Origin: JAJECS01 sp965219705
GTDB taxonomy: Bacteria > Chloroflexota > UBA11872
Assembly (NCBI GenBank): GCA_965219705.1
Contig: OZ244789.1
Span: 1,240,001-1,304,000, forward strand
DNA: 64,000 bases
Direction of reading: 5' to 3'
Below, one piece after another: positions 24,955 through 33,472 of this stretch. The notes beneath the pieces are model-generated. The model was not told where the DNA came from. It searched no databases and saw only the letters and a program-made list of their open reading frames with translations. The number at the start of each line of letters is the position of its first letter. The first letter of the stretch is position 1. The position numbers were made by a program, and so were the translations under genes.

Positions 24955-27285
24955 ATGCCCCGGTCGCGGCGGGCGCCGTTTCCCTATGACTGCGTGCTGC
25001 ACGGCACGGGGCTGATGCTGGCGGACGAGGGCGGTCTGGCGTGGCGCGAGCGACGACTGGAGGCCTTGCCGCCGCCCATATCCGGGTCGGCGCGCGCCTA
25101 CGCGCAGTTTCCCCCCGAGCACGAGGCCGCCTGGACCACCGGCGACCTGACGGGTGGGTATGGGGCGCGCACGGCGCCCCCGGACGGCGGGCGCCAGTAC
25201 GCCCACGGCTTCGTCGATGCGCGCTTCCCCAACCAGATCACGCTGCCGCCGGACCTCACCGTGGCAGCGACAGGCGCGAGCGGGACGGTGCGCGGTCACT
25301 TCGAGCTGCACGGTGTCCTCTATGCCCTGATCGGGTCTGCGGTCTACCAGTCGACCGACGGCGACCGCTGGACGCTCGCGCACCGCTTCGAGGACGGCGT
25401 GGAGGCCACGTCGGCGGCCGTGTTCCAGGGCGCGGCGGAGGCGCCGCATGCGTTCCTGGCCGTCGGCGGCGGCCCGTCCGACGGCCCGTATTGGTCGTTT
25501 GACGGAATCGCCTGGACCCCGCATCCGGGTGAGGTGGCGGCGCCGACGGCCGTGCTGACGACGACCGACGACGGCGCGACCACCACCGATCAGACGGCGG
25601 CGGCCGAGGTGCGCCTGAGCGGTACGGCCGCCGACGGCGCTTGGGTGCTCGTGGGGGCCGACGCACCGTTCGTCAGCCTGCGGCTGGACCCGCCGCGCCG
25701 CGGCAACCGGCGCGCCGCAGCGCTCGTGGTTGAGTTTTGGACGGGCGCCGCCTGGGCGGCCGTGAGCGATCTGGTCGACGGCACAAGCGTTGCGCCCGCG
25801 ACGCTGGCGCGCGCGGGCGAGGTCAAGTTCACGGAGCCAGGCACGTGGCGCCCCTCGCAAATCGCGGGCGTTCGGGCGTTCTGGCTGCGCGTATCGGTGA
25901 CCGCGGCGCTGGATTCCGGCGCGCGCCTGCACAGCATCGCCGTGCGCCAGCCGCGGAAGGCCGACAGCTTCCAGGTGATCGGCCATGAGCTGCTGCGGGC
26001 GTCCTCGGAAACGGGGTCGCCGCAGGTTTCGCGCTCAACGGACGGCGGCCCCGCCGCGACCTGGACGGCCGGCCTGCCGGTTGGCGACAGCGCCCACGCC
26101 GTGACGAACCTGCTGTCGCTGGAGGGCGCTCCCTACGTGGTCAAGACGGACGGGCTGTTCCGCGCTTCCCAAACCGGCGGGACGGAGCTCGTGCAACCGT
26201 GGCCGCGCTTGGCCGGTTCGGCGGACGGGGACAACGGCCGGGGCGCCGCGGCGTGGCGGGGAGCGCTCTGGCTGCCGCTGCGGGATGGGCTCTTTCGCTT
26301 CACGCCGGGCGCGTTCGCGCCGGTGGGTCCCGAGATGCTGGCGGACAACGACTCGCCGGTGCGCGGACACGTCACTGCTTGCGCCGGCGACGCCTACTTC
26401 TTGTACGCCGCGCTGCGCAGCGACCAGGGCGTCACGTATCTGATGTGCTACGACGCCGACCGCGGCGCCTGGCACCCGCTGGCCGACCTGGGCCGTCGCG
26501 AATGCCGTCACCTGTGGGTCTCGGACCTGCCGGGCCCCAACCCGCGGCTGTACATCGGGCTGGCTGGCGACATCGGCGCGATCATCCTGCCGCGGCACTC
26601 CGCCAATCCCCTGCACGACCCGCAGTGCCGCTTTGCCGCGTCGGGCGACCTGCATCTGGGACGGTTCCACGGCAGCCCCGCCGCCCGGCGCACGGCGTTC
26701 CTGGGGCTGGTCGTCGACGGTGCGCGGCTGGGGCCGGAGGCGCATGTGGACGCCGCCTACCGGCTCGATGGCGCCGGGGCGTATGCACCGCTGGGTCGAT
26801 TCGCCACCGCGTCCGGCCAGCGGGTGGACTTTGGCTCGGCGGTGGCCGGCACGTCGATCGAACTGCGCCAGCGGCTCACGTCGCGGAGCGACCGCGCCAC
26901 CCCGGTGATCCGGGCGGTCACGCTGGCCTACGCGGCGCGCACCGGCTTCAAGCGGGTCTTCGACTTCCGGGTGCGGCTCGCCGACCAGCTCCCGCTGCGC
27001 CACGGTGGCCGGGACCGGCGGACGGCGCGCGACATCAAACGGGCGCTCATCGCCGCGGCGGCCGCCGAGCTGCCCGTGGTGCTCACCACCCCTGACGGCG
27101 AGGCGCTCGAAGTGCTGGTGCGCGAGGCCGAGGTCCGCGCGGCCGGCCGCCCACTGACCTGGGTCATGCACGTCGCCGCGACGGAATACCGGCCAACCGC
27201 CGCCCAAGGCCGACACGACCGCCTGGCCACCCATCGCCACGATCACCTGGCGGCCTACACCCATCGCCAGACGGCCACGCTCTAA
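24955..27285 (+). CDS. Large phage structural protein, beta-propeller-like
   Basis: The 776-residue protein starts directly after the previous stop codon. It contains several repeated beta-blade-like segments, such as FELHGVLYALIGSAVYQSTD, LLSLEGAPYVVKTDGLFRAS and GAAAWRGALWLPLRDGLFRF. This suggests an irregular beta-propeller with Asp-box-like turns (QSTDGDRWT and RSTDGG). A C-terminal mixed domain ends in a His-rich tail (RHDRLATHRHDHLAAYTHR). Large proteins of this kind occur in phage tails as baseplate or receptor-binding components. There is no tape-measure-like coiled coil. The function beyond a virion role is inferred from gene order. Confidence 0.55.
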   Translation: MPRSRRAPFPYDCVLHGTGLMLADEGGLAWRERRLEALPPPISGSARAYAQFPPEHEAAWTTGDLTGGYGARTAPPDGGRQYAHGFVDARFPNQITLPPDLTVAATGASGTVRGHFELHGVLYALIGSAVYQSTDGDRWTLAHRFEDGVEATSAAVFQGAAEAPHAFLAVGGGPSDGPYWSFDGIAWTPHPGEVAAPTAVLTTTDDGATTTDQTAAAEVRLSGTAADGAWVLVGADAPFVSLRLDPPRRGNRRAAALVVEFWTGAAWAAVSDLVDGTSVAPATLARAGEVKFTEPGTWRPSQIAGVRAFWLRVSVTAALDSGARLHSIAVRQPRKADSFQVIGHELLRASSETGSPQVSRSTDGGPAATWTAGLPVGDSAHAVTNLLSLEGAPYVVKTDGLFRASQTGGTELVQPWPRLAGSADGDNGRGAAAWRGALWLPLRDGLFRFTPGAFAPVGPEMLADNDSPVRGHVTACAGDAYFLYAALRSDQGVTYLMCYDADRGAWHPLADLGRRECRHLWVSDLPGPNPRLYIGLAGDIGAIILPRHSANPLHDPQCRFAASGDLHLGRFHGSPAARRTAFLGLVVDGARLGPEAHVDAAYRLDGAGAYAPLGRFATASGQRVDFGSAVAGTSIELRQRLTSRSDRATPVIRAVTLAYAARTGFKRVFDFRVRLADQLPLRHGGRDRRTARDIKRALIAAAAAELPVVLTTPDGEALEVLVREAEVRAAGRPLTWVMHVAATEYRPTAAQGRHDRLATHRHDHLAAYTHRQTATL

Positions 27286-27294
27286 GGAGGACGG

Positions 27295-27969
27295 ATGCCA
27301 ACGACGACGATGAATCTCAACCTCAAGAAGCCGTTGCCCACGGAGCGGTACGACGTTGGGGTCTTCAACGCCAACGCGGACGCGATCGACGCGGCGTTCG
27401 ATGACGCCGCCGGGCATCGGCATGACGGCACGACGGGTCAAGGGGCGCCGCTAGCCACCGACGCGCTCGCCGACGGGGCCGTGACGGGCCCGAAGCTGGC
27501 CCCTGACGCGGTGGCCACCGACAAGATGGCGGATGCGGCGGTGACCACGGACAAGCTGGCCGACGCCGCCGTCACCGCGGCGAAGCTGGCGCCCAATGTC
27601 GGCGGGATCGCCCTGACCAACGTCCAGGACGGCGCGGGCCACAACGATCCGAGCGTGTCGAACTACCGCGCCGAGGCGGGCTGGGGCTACCTGGTCAGCG
27701 ACGGCTCCGGAGGCCGCCGGCGCGAGACGGTGACGTTCGGCGCGGCGTTCGCCAGCGCACCCATCGTTTTCGTCTCGGCCATTGGGGATACCTATAGCCC
27801 CGTGGACTCGATCGATGATCTCAACGCCAGCACCGATGCCAGTCGCGAGTGGCGCGCCAATCAGATCTCGGTGACGAGCTTTCAGATCGAAATCAAGAAC
27901 GCCGAGCGCGGCGGGTCGGGATCCTACAAGTTTGGCTATGCCTGGCTCGCCATCGGGGAGGCGAGCTGA
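27295..27969 (+). CDS. Phage tail fibre protein
   Basis: An AAGGAGGA site precedes the ATG. The 224-residue protein has an N-terminal adaptor (MNLNLKKPLPTERYDVGVFN). Four to five short fibre repeats follow, built on the pattern A-V-x-x-x-K-L-A-x-D/A-A (TDKMADAAVTTDKLADAAVT within residues 70-100). A C-terminal beta-sandwich (VTFGAAFASAPIVFVSAIGD and GSYKFGYAWLAIGE) resembles the H-type lectin head of fibres. Fibre repeats of this exact style are common in trimeric tail tips. It probably binds a cell-surface glycan. The stop overlaps the next start (TGATG). Confidence 0.75.
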   Translation: MPTTTMNLNLKKPLPTERYDVGVFNANADAIDAAFDDAAGHRHDGTTGQGAPLATDALADGAVTGPKLAPDAVATDKMADAAVTTDKLADAAVTAAKLAPNVGGIALTNVQDGAGHNDPSVSNYRAEAGWGYLVSDGSGGRRRETVTFGAAFASAPIVFVSAIGDTYSPVDSIDDLNASTDASREWRANQISVTSFQIEIKNAERGGSGSYKFGYAWLAIGEAS

Positions 27970-28301
27970 TGCGACGCATCGAGCAGCGGGGCAGCCGCGC
28001 GACGTGCTGGTTCGCCCCCGAGGCGACGCTGGACGCTGACGGCTCGCTGGCGATTTCGGCAACCTCGATCTGGGCGGGGAACGTCCACTACGCGCTGCCG
28101 GCCTATAGCGGCGACGTGGGGACGGGGCCATTCCGGCTCTCTGTCGCTGCCGCTGAGGCCGGCGGGGCTGACTACCTGTTGGACCTGACGCAAGACGCCG
28201 CGCCGGCCCCGTTGAGCGGCGGCGTGGGCGCGCCCTGCGTGGCGTGGCGGCGGGCCGCAGGCGAGGAGATCCAGGTGCTCAGGAGCGTGCGCGGTGGATA
28301 G
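27969..28301 (+). CDS. Small phage protein after the tail fibre
   Basis: This 110-residue protein starts in a TGATG overlap with the fibre gene and ends eight bases into the following glycosidase gene. It is beta-rich (LAISATSIWAGNVHYALPAY) without membrane segments. Tight coupling on both sides suggests a fibre chaperone or virion tip component. No family is recognised. Confidence 0.55.
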   Translation: MRRIEQRGSRATCWFAPEATLDADGSLAISATSIWAGNVHYALPAYSGDVGTGPFRLSVAAAEAGGADYLLDLTQDAAPAPLSGGVGAPCVAWRRAAGEEIQVLRSVRGG

Positions 28302-29298
28302 CGCGCCGGCGCCGCTGCTTGGCGTGCACTTCTGGAATCCAGCGCGGACGCCGGGCTATCCGGTGCCGACGTTCTTCGTGGAGCACGTCTATTCCCACCC
28401 CAACGGCGATCGGCGGCGGCATTGGCTGGAGACGGCGGATCGCTGCCGCGTGCTGCGCGGCGCCGGCCATCGCGTCCTCCTCAAGGTCAAGTACCGCGTC
28501 GGCGTCGATCAGCCGCGGACCGCGGACGAGCTGGACGCCTACCTCCACCGGATGGAGTCACTGGCGCCGCACTTTGGCGGTATCGACGTGACGTTCGGCA
28601 ATGAACCCAACTGGAGGGGCTCCGAGGCCGACGATCCCAGCGTGAGCCCAGCCTGGATGGCGCGGGTCTTCAACGGCGCGGGAACGGAGCCGGGCAATCC
28701 CTGGAACGCCCTACAAGTCTGGCGCACACACGCCGGATCGCGCTGCCGCTACTTTGTTACCCCGACGGGGCCGTTTGCGCCGCGCGGCGGGCAGCCGGTC
28801 GCCGAGGTCGAGCAATCGCCGTGGGCGCGCTATGGCGCGGAGTTCTGGGAGCATTGCCGCGACGCCGCGCGCGAGGCCTGGTCACGGCGCTTCCAGGGCG
28901 TAGCGCTGCATGCCTACGCGCGCACCGGCCCCAACGGCGACGCCCACGGCGGACGGCATGAGCCCTGGCGCGATCCGCGCGACCGGCTGGGGCGGCGCTG
29001 GGGCTCGAACGTCCTGGCGACGTGGAAGGAGAGCCTGCGCGCCGTGGGGCTGGCGCGCAAGCCCGTCGTCATCGCGGAGTACAACGCGCGCACCGACGGT
29101 CCGTCCTGTTCCGCCTATCCGGCGGGCCTGCTGCCGAACGCCTTTGCCTACGCCTGCGCGCTGTTCGGGCAGCGCCTGGAGGGACTGGCGTGGTTCGTGG
29201 ATGCGAACGGCGACGGCTATTGGCGCGAGGAAGCCCTGGCCGATGGCGTGGGGCGCATGGCCGAGGCCGACGCGGACTTCCGGCGGGTGTGGGCATGA
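28294..29298 (+). CDS. Clan GH-A glycoside hydrolase-like protein within the phage operon
   Basis: The 334-residue protein looks like a TIM-barrel glycosidase. FGNEPNW near residue 103 fits the acid/base Asn-Glu-Pro motif after strand 4. VIAEYNARTDG near residue 259 fits the nucleophile Glu at the end of strand 7. The 156-residue spacing between them is normal for GH-A enzymes. The first strand reads LGVHFWNP. There is no signal peptide and no membrane segment. The gene starts at GTG inside the previous gene's end and itself overlaps the following one (ATGA). A particle-borne depolymerase that opens a glycan coat is the simplest reading. The sugar specificity is unknown. Confidence 0.65.
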   Translation: MDSAPAPLLGVHFWNPARTPGYPVPTFFVEHVYSHPNGDRRRHWLETADRCRVLRGAGHRVLLKVKYRVGVDQPRTADELDAYLHRMESLAPHFGGIDVTFGNEPNWRGSEADDPSVSPAWMARVFNGAGTEPGNPWNALQVWRTHAGSRCRYFVTPTGPFAPRGGQPVAEVEQSPWARYGAEFWEHCRDAAREAWSRRFQGVALHAYARTGPNGDAHGGRHEPWRDPRDRLGRRWGSNVLATWKESLRAVGLARKPVVIAEYNARTDGPSCSAYPAGLLPNAFAYACALFGQRLEGLAWFVDANGDGYWREEALADGVGRMAEADADFRRVWA

Positions 29299-29543
29299 CG
29301 AGCGGCGGGCGCTTGTCGCCTGACGGCAACGGCCGCCTCCTGGCCCGCATCGACGAGCGCACGGCGTCGATCTTGCGCGAAGTGGCGCAGCTGCGGACGG
29401 ACCTGGCGGCGCACGAGGCGGTGACGCGCGCGACCTATGTGACGCGGGCGGAGTTCCGACCCATTCGCAGCGTCATCTACGGGCTCGTCGGCCTGACCCT
29501 GACCAGCGTTGGCGGAGGCGTGCTGGCGCTGGTGCTGCGATGA
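29295..29543 (+). CDS. Small single-span membrane protein (holin/spanin-like candidate)
   Basis: The ATG overlaps the glycosidase stop. The 82-residue product has an N-terminal helical, coiled-coil-prone part (RIDERTASILREVAQLRTDL) and a C-terminal membrane helix (VIYGLVGLTLTSVGGGVLAL). This topology resembles XhlA-type phage lysis accessory proteins. It directly precedes the lysin gene, which fits a lysis role. Confidence 0.6.
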   Translation: MTSGGRLSPDGNGRLLARIDERTASILREVAQLRTDLAAHEAVTRATYVTRAEFRPIRSVIYGLVGLTLTSVGGGVLALVLR

Positions 29544-29559
29544 CCGCGGAGGTGCGCTG

Positions 29560-30567
29560 ATGGCCTATCTGCCACCGCTCGACGGCACGATCCGGGTCAC
29601 CGCGGTCTTCGGCGTGGACCGCGGGAGCTATCGCCACGGCGGTCTCGACCTGGCATTGCAGCACGTGTCGGTTCACCGCCAGCCGGTCAAGTCGCCGGCG
29701 GCGGGAACAATTGAGGCGGTCTGGACCACGGACCGGCCAAGCACGCGGGCGCCGCTGGTGCGGGACGGGTTTCCCTATGGCAATGCCGTGGCGATGCGCG
29801 ATGACGCGGAGGTGCTGTGGCGCTTGCTGCACTTCGACGAGCCGCCAGCGGTTGGCGTGGGCGAGCGAGTGGCGGCCGGCCAGACGCTCGGGCTGTGCGG
29901 CTCGACGGGGAACAGCACGGGGCACCACCTGCACCTCGACGCCGCGCCGCGTGGGGTGATCGACCCGGCGACCTTCCGCGTGCGCGGGGCGCGGATCAAC
30001 CCGCTGCGGCCGTACGCGGACGCCTACGCCCGTGAGGTGGGCTTTGACCCCGAGGTGTTCCGGCGGCAGACCACCATTGAGAGCGGCTGGAACCCGTTGG
30101 CCGTGAGCCGCGCGGGGGCGGAGGGCATCGCGCAGATCAATCCGCGCTGGCATCCGGCAATGCGCGGGCGCACCTTCGACCCCTTCGCGGCGCTGGACTA
30201 TGCGGCGCGGCTGATGGCGTCGCACCTGGAACACCGCGGCGGCGACTACCGCGAGGCGCTGGCGGACTACAACACGGGCCGCAGCTCAGACGGCGCGTTT
30301 CGCCAACAGGGCTACCGGTACGCCGACAGGATCTTGGAGGGTCTGGACATGGCGACTACGGCAGATCTCGAGGCGCTGCGGCGCGACCGCGACGCCAACC
30401 ACAACCGCAAGCTGGCAGCGCTGGGGCAGCTCGGCGAGGTCATCCAGGCGGCGCGGCGGGCCGGCCAAGCCGCATTCCGTCCGGAGGACTGGCAGCGAAT
30501 TTTGACCGCCGAGCGGTTCTACCACGACCCCATGGCACGACCGGGGCAGGCATCCGAAAGGGCGTAG
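29560..30567 (+). CDS. Bifunctional lysin: M23 peptidase plus lytic transglycosylase
   Basis: The 335-residue protein has an N-terminal LytM/M23 endopeptidase domain (residues about 1-160) with zinc ligands in RHGGLDLAL (HxxxD) and GHHLHLDA (HxH). This is followed by an SLT transglycosylase domain (about 165-265) with catalytic Glu in TTIESGWNPLAV, the AEGIAQINP element and LADYNTGRS. A charged helical tail with a possible interaction role follows. One domain cuts peptide cross-bridges and the other cuts the glycan backbone, so the protein is a potent cell-wall lysin. It begins at ATG 29560 with a GGAGGTG site. It could be an endolysin or a virion-associated wall-piercing enzyme. Confidence 0.83.
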   Translation: MAYLPPLDGTIRVTAVFGVDRGSYRHGGLDLALQHVSVHRQPVKSPAAGTIEAVWTTDRPSTRAPLVRDGFPYGNAVAMRDDAEVLWRLLHFDEPPAVGVGERVAAGQTLGLCGSTGNSTGHHLHLDAAPRGVIDPATFRVRGARINPLRPYADAYAREVGFDPEVFRRQTTIESGWNPLAVSRAGAEGIAQINPRWHPAMRGRTFDPFAALDYAARLMASHLEHRGGDYREALADYNTGRSSDGAFRQQGYRYADRILEGLDMATTADLEALRRDRDANHNRKLAALGQLGEVIQAARRAGQAAFRPEDWQRILTAERFYHDPMARPGQASERA

Positions 30568-30665
30568 CGAGAAACAGAGACACCCGACCGCCGCGGAGTT
30601 CGGCGGGCAGGGTTGGTGAGGCATGACCCCGTACCTGCTACGGGGCAAGAGTTGGAGGCAGCGAT

Positions 30666-30926
30666 ATGAAGGGACAAGCGATGACCACAACCTATAGCGT
30701 GAAGCTGGCCGTGCTGCGGCGCTTCGCGCGCATCGTCGGCGCCGCGTTCGTGGCGGGCGGCGTGCCTGGAGCGGTGCTCGCCGTCCAGAGTCCCGAAATC
30801 TACGAGCTCGGGACGCAACTGCTGGGCGCGGCGGGTGTGGCCGTGGCCGCGGGCGCGCTGGCGGCCCTGGACAAAGCCGTGCGCAGCCGATCTGGATCCT
30901 GGTTGGGGATGGTGCGATTGAGCTAG
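30666..30926 (+). CDS. Putative holin-like two-helix membrane protein
   Basis: The 86-residue protein has two hydrophobic helices (IVGAAFVAGGVPGAVLAV and LLGAAGVAVAAGALAAL) and a short basic tail. A GGAGGCAG site lies upstream of ATG 30666; ATG 30681 is an alternative. Following the lysin, it best fits a holin that forms the lysis pore. It is the last gene of the phage-like set. Confidence 0.6.
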   Translation: MKGQAMTTTYSVKLAVLRRFARIVGAAFVAGGVPGAVLAVQSPEIYELGTQLLGAAGVAVAAGALAALDKAVRSRSGSWLGMVRLS

Positions 30927-30958
30927 CGGTGAGGCGGGATGCGGCGACTCGGCGGTCC

Positions 30959-31586
30959 CTACCAGGCCCCTGGCTTCGTGATTGTCCCGTGGGGATCCGA
31001 CATCGTGGACGGAAACTGCCACTGTGACAGCAGGGAGTGGTCGAGGAGTTGATAGCTGGTCGCCGCGCCTCGCAAGCGGCGGCTCACGCGCTTCTGCGGG
31101 TCGATCACGTGGACGGGGAAGTTGAAATCCCGGCGCACCATGCGAATGACATCGACGAAGTCGGAGTCGCCGGTGATGACGAACGCGGCCCGGCAGTCAC
31201 GCTTCGCGGCGTCGCGTGTCAGATAGGCCGCCAGGTTGGCGTCCGAGCCCTTCTCCTCGGTCTTGACGACTTTGACGAATTGCTGTCCGTCAGGCGTCGT
31301 TTGGGCGAGCGGCATCGAGGTCACATTCGACTGAAAGCGACCCTCATGAATGTCCAACCGCGGGATGGTCCGCAGCGCGCGCAAGTAGACCTGCTGCCGG
31401 CGGTGTTTCTGGGGGGTAAACCGGTCCGCTCCGAATGGGTGCCGTGAAGTAGCGGATGCGGTGGAGCGTGAACTTGGGCTTGAGCAGGCTGTGAGCGAGA
31501 GCTTGGAGGTCAAGCCAGCGCCAGGGCGTGCGCCTGAGAGCGCGATAGTAGAGGTTGAACCCGTCGACGTAGAGGTTGGCGTGCAT
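30959..31586 (-). pseudogene. NYN-domain RNase-like gene with a frameshift
   Basis: The N-terminal part, in one frame from ATG 31586, reads NLYVDGFNLYYRALRRTPWR and ends near RYFTA. The rest, in another frame, reads RRQQVYLRALRTIPRLDIHE, then TEEKGSDANLAAYLTRDA and FVITGDSDFVDVIRMV. Together they make a complete NYN (PIN-like) domain of about 205 residues with its three acidic sites (DGFN, KGSD, TGDSD). The two frames meet around 31437-31455, close to a run of six C residues. It is a frameshifted gene, or the indel is an assembly error. The gap behind its start (31587-31954) has no convincing gene. Confidence 0.8.
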
Positions 31587-31954
31587 GCGCGGAACGTAGC
31601 AGAGGCCGCCCGCAGGCGGCCTCTATCCCAGCCGGCGAAGCAACTGGGGTGGTTGATTAAAGATAGCAGACGACACACTAGTAAAGTGTCTCGCATGCTA
31701 GGTCTGAGGTCGGCCCACCATGTGCCAGGCTGCGGCCGGGTGTCTGTCTATGCACCCGGTCCTAGCGACTGAATCCGTCCACGTCAACACCTCTGCGTGG
31801 AAAGCAGCGCAAAGGGGCAACCCGCGGCGGGCGCTCCTCCAGCAGGCGACCGCGGCCTGCGAGTTGCGGGCGGTGATCGCGGGCGCGCTACGGGTCCTGG
31901 CTGGGGATGATCCGGATCGGCTAGCGCGGCGGACGGCGTTCACCGTTGCAGCGG

Positions 31955-33472
31955 TCATGGGAGCTGCGTGGGTGACAGCACGGCGAGGAACGCAAGGGTG
32001 ACGCTGGTGATGACGGTTGTGATGAGGGCGCTGGCGAGGACGGACGGCAAGACGAATCGACGCCAGAATCGCGGCCGGCGTCCCGACAGCCCCGCCCAGG
32101 TGATCACGACCAAGAGCACCCACAGAAAGATGTTGAGGATCACCTCGCCGATCAGCCCCCAGTGCCGCTGGTCCCGCGGGTACAGCCCGTCGATGAAGCG
32201 GCCGCTCCAGCCGGTCCGCATGGCCAGGTCGTCCGCGTGGCGCGTCGGCGAGCCACTGACCTTGGCAGTGCCCTCGGGGATCGCGTCACCACCGGTGAGG
32301 CCCAGGAATACGTAAGGCGTTGGCCCGCTCAGGACGCCCACGGCCAGGGTATAGACCTTCCCGCTGCTGTCGGGGATGGGCGCGAAATCGAAGGCCACTG
32401 TCGCGTTGCTGAAGCGGGTGCCGTGCACCCCGGCGCGGCTCTCGCGAATGGGCCTGTCCGATCCCTCGGGGGTGAGGCGGGCGAAGATCTCGGCCGCCTC
32501 GCCCGCTGCACCGCCATCGGCGTAGGCCCAGACGTCGATGCGCCTGAGGTTGTCTTGGTTCGCCCGGAACTGCTGCTCAACCAACGTAATGGGGCCGGTG
32601 TAAGACCACGGGGCGACCGTTTCCCAACCGTCGCCCTTGTGGACGCGGTGGGACACCAGCGGGAACGCACTGACCGCCAGCAGTCCGACGGTCACCGCGA
32701 GCGCGGCCATGCGAACGCGCCGGCTCACGGGGGCGATGGGGAGGGCGCCGGGCCGCGCTGCCAACATCTCGACCAGGATCACAGCCAGGGCGGCGGCGGC
32801 CATGGTTTCGGCACCTTCTTCGACGAAATGCTCCCAGGCGAGAATGGGGATATCGAGCACGTTAAAGGCATCTTGGGCAACGGCTTCCACCAAGAGGACG
32901 ACCGCCAGCAGCGTTAGCAGCCTCAGCGTGGGATGGCGGCGTTGCGACGTATGGAAGACCCAGCCGGCCGCCGCCAGTGGAGCGGCAAAGAGCGGCACGG
33001 CCGCGACCAGCCAGCGCGCGTTTGGCGGTAACTCGGCGGCCTTCAGCCCCGCCAAGTCAAACCAGGCCATGCGTCCCACGAGCCTGTCCTTCAGACTGAA
33101 GCCTTCCTCGAGCGCAACGAGCGTGGCGAGCAGCGCCACGCTCAGCCAGCCGAGCACCCACAACCATCGCCGCCTGTTGGAGGGAGGTGGACGGGTGAGT
33201 TGCGCGAGTGTCAGGACGGCGACGGCAGCCCAAATGATCGCCGCGTACGAGTTCGCGAGCGTTCCCTCAACATCGAAATCCAGCTGCCTGATCCACAGGG
33301 CAGATTCGAGCCACCCCAGCCGGTACGCGTCAGTCGCCGACAGTAGGACCACGACGAGATTGATGGCCAGAAAAACCGCCAGCAGCCGGGTGCGGCTGCG
33401 GGGGCTGATTGCGGTGCATCCACGCGCCAGGCGCCTGACGACCGCCGGAGCGTTCGCCGACCGGGACGTCAT
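31955..33472 (-). CDS. Unknown polytopic membrane protein, family copy B
   Basis: The 505-residue protein shares the architecture of copies A and C. It has a first helix (TRLLAVFLAINLVVVLLSAT), an acidic FDVEGTLANSYAAI motif, a second acidic stretch (ALEEGFSLKDR), and EEGAETMAAAALAVIL before the soluble domain. A beta-rich domain with FDFAPIPDSSGKVYTLAV (matching FAPIPDSQGKRYDL in copy C) and a C-terminal membrane helix follow. The start overlaps the tsaC stop in ATGA, so it is co-translated with the tRNA-modification gene, yet no functional link is known. It is closer to copy C than to copy A by motif wording. Confidence 0.75.
   Translation of the reverse strand: MTSRSANAPAVVRRLARGCTAISPRSRTRLLAVFLAINLVVVLLSATDAYRLGWLESALWIRQLDFDVEGTLANSYAAIIWAAVAVLTLAQLTRPPPSNRRRWLWVLGWLSVALLATLVALEEGFSLKDRLVGRMAWFDLAGLKAAELPPNARWLVAAVPLFAAPLAAAGWVFHTSQRRHPTLRLLTLLAVVLLVEAVAQDAFNVLDIPILAWEHFVEEGAETMAAAALAVILVEMLAARPGALPIAPVSRRVRMAALAVTVGLLAVSAFPLVSHRVHKGDGWETVAPWSYTGPITLVEQQFRANQDNLRRIDVWAYADGGAAGEAAEIFARLTPEGSDRPIRESRAGVHGTRFSNATVAFDFAPIPDSSGKVYTLAVGVLSGPTPYVFLGLTGGDAIPEGTAKVSGSPTRHADDLAMRTGWSGRFIDGLYPRDQRHWGLIGEVILNIFLWVLLVVITWAGLSGRRPRFWRRFVLPSVLASALITTVITSVTLAFLAVLSPTQLP

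Noticed and set aside
31720..32001. Possible 93-residue gene on the plus strand
   Set aside because: It overlaps the end of the membrane protein gene, has no ribosome binding site and resembles no family.
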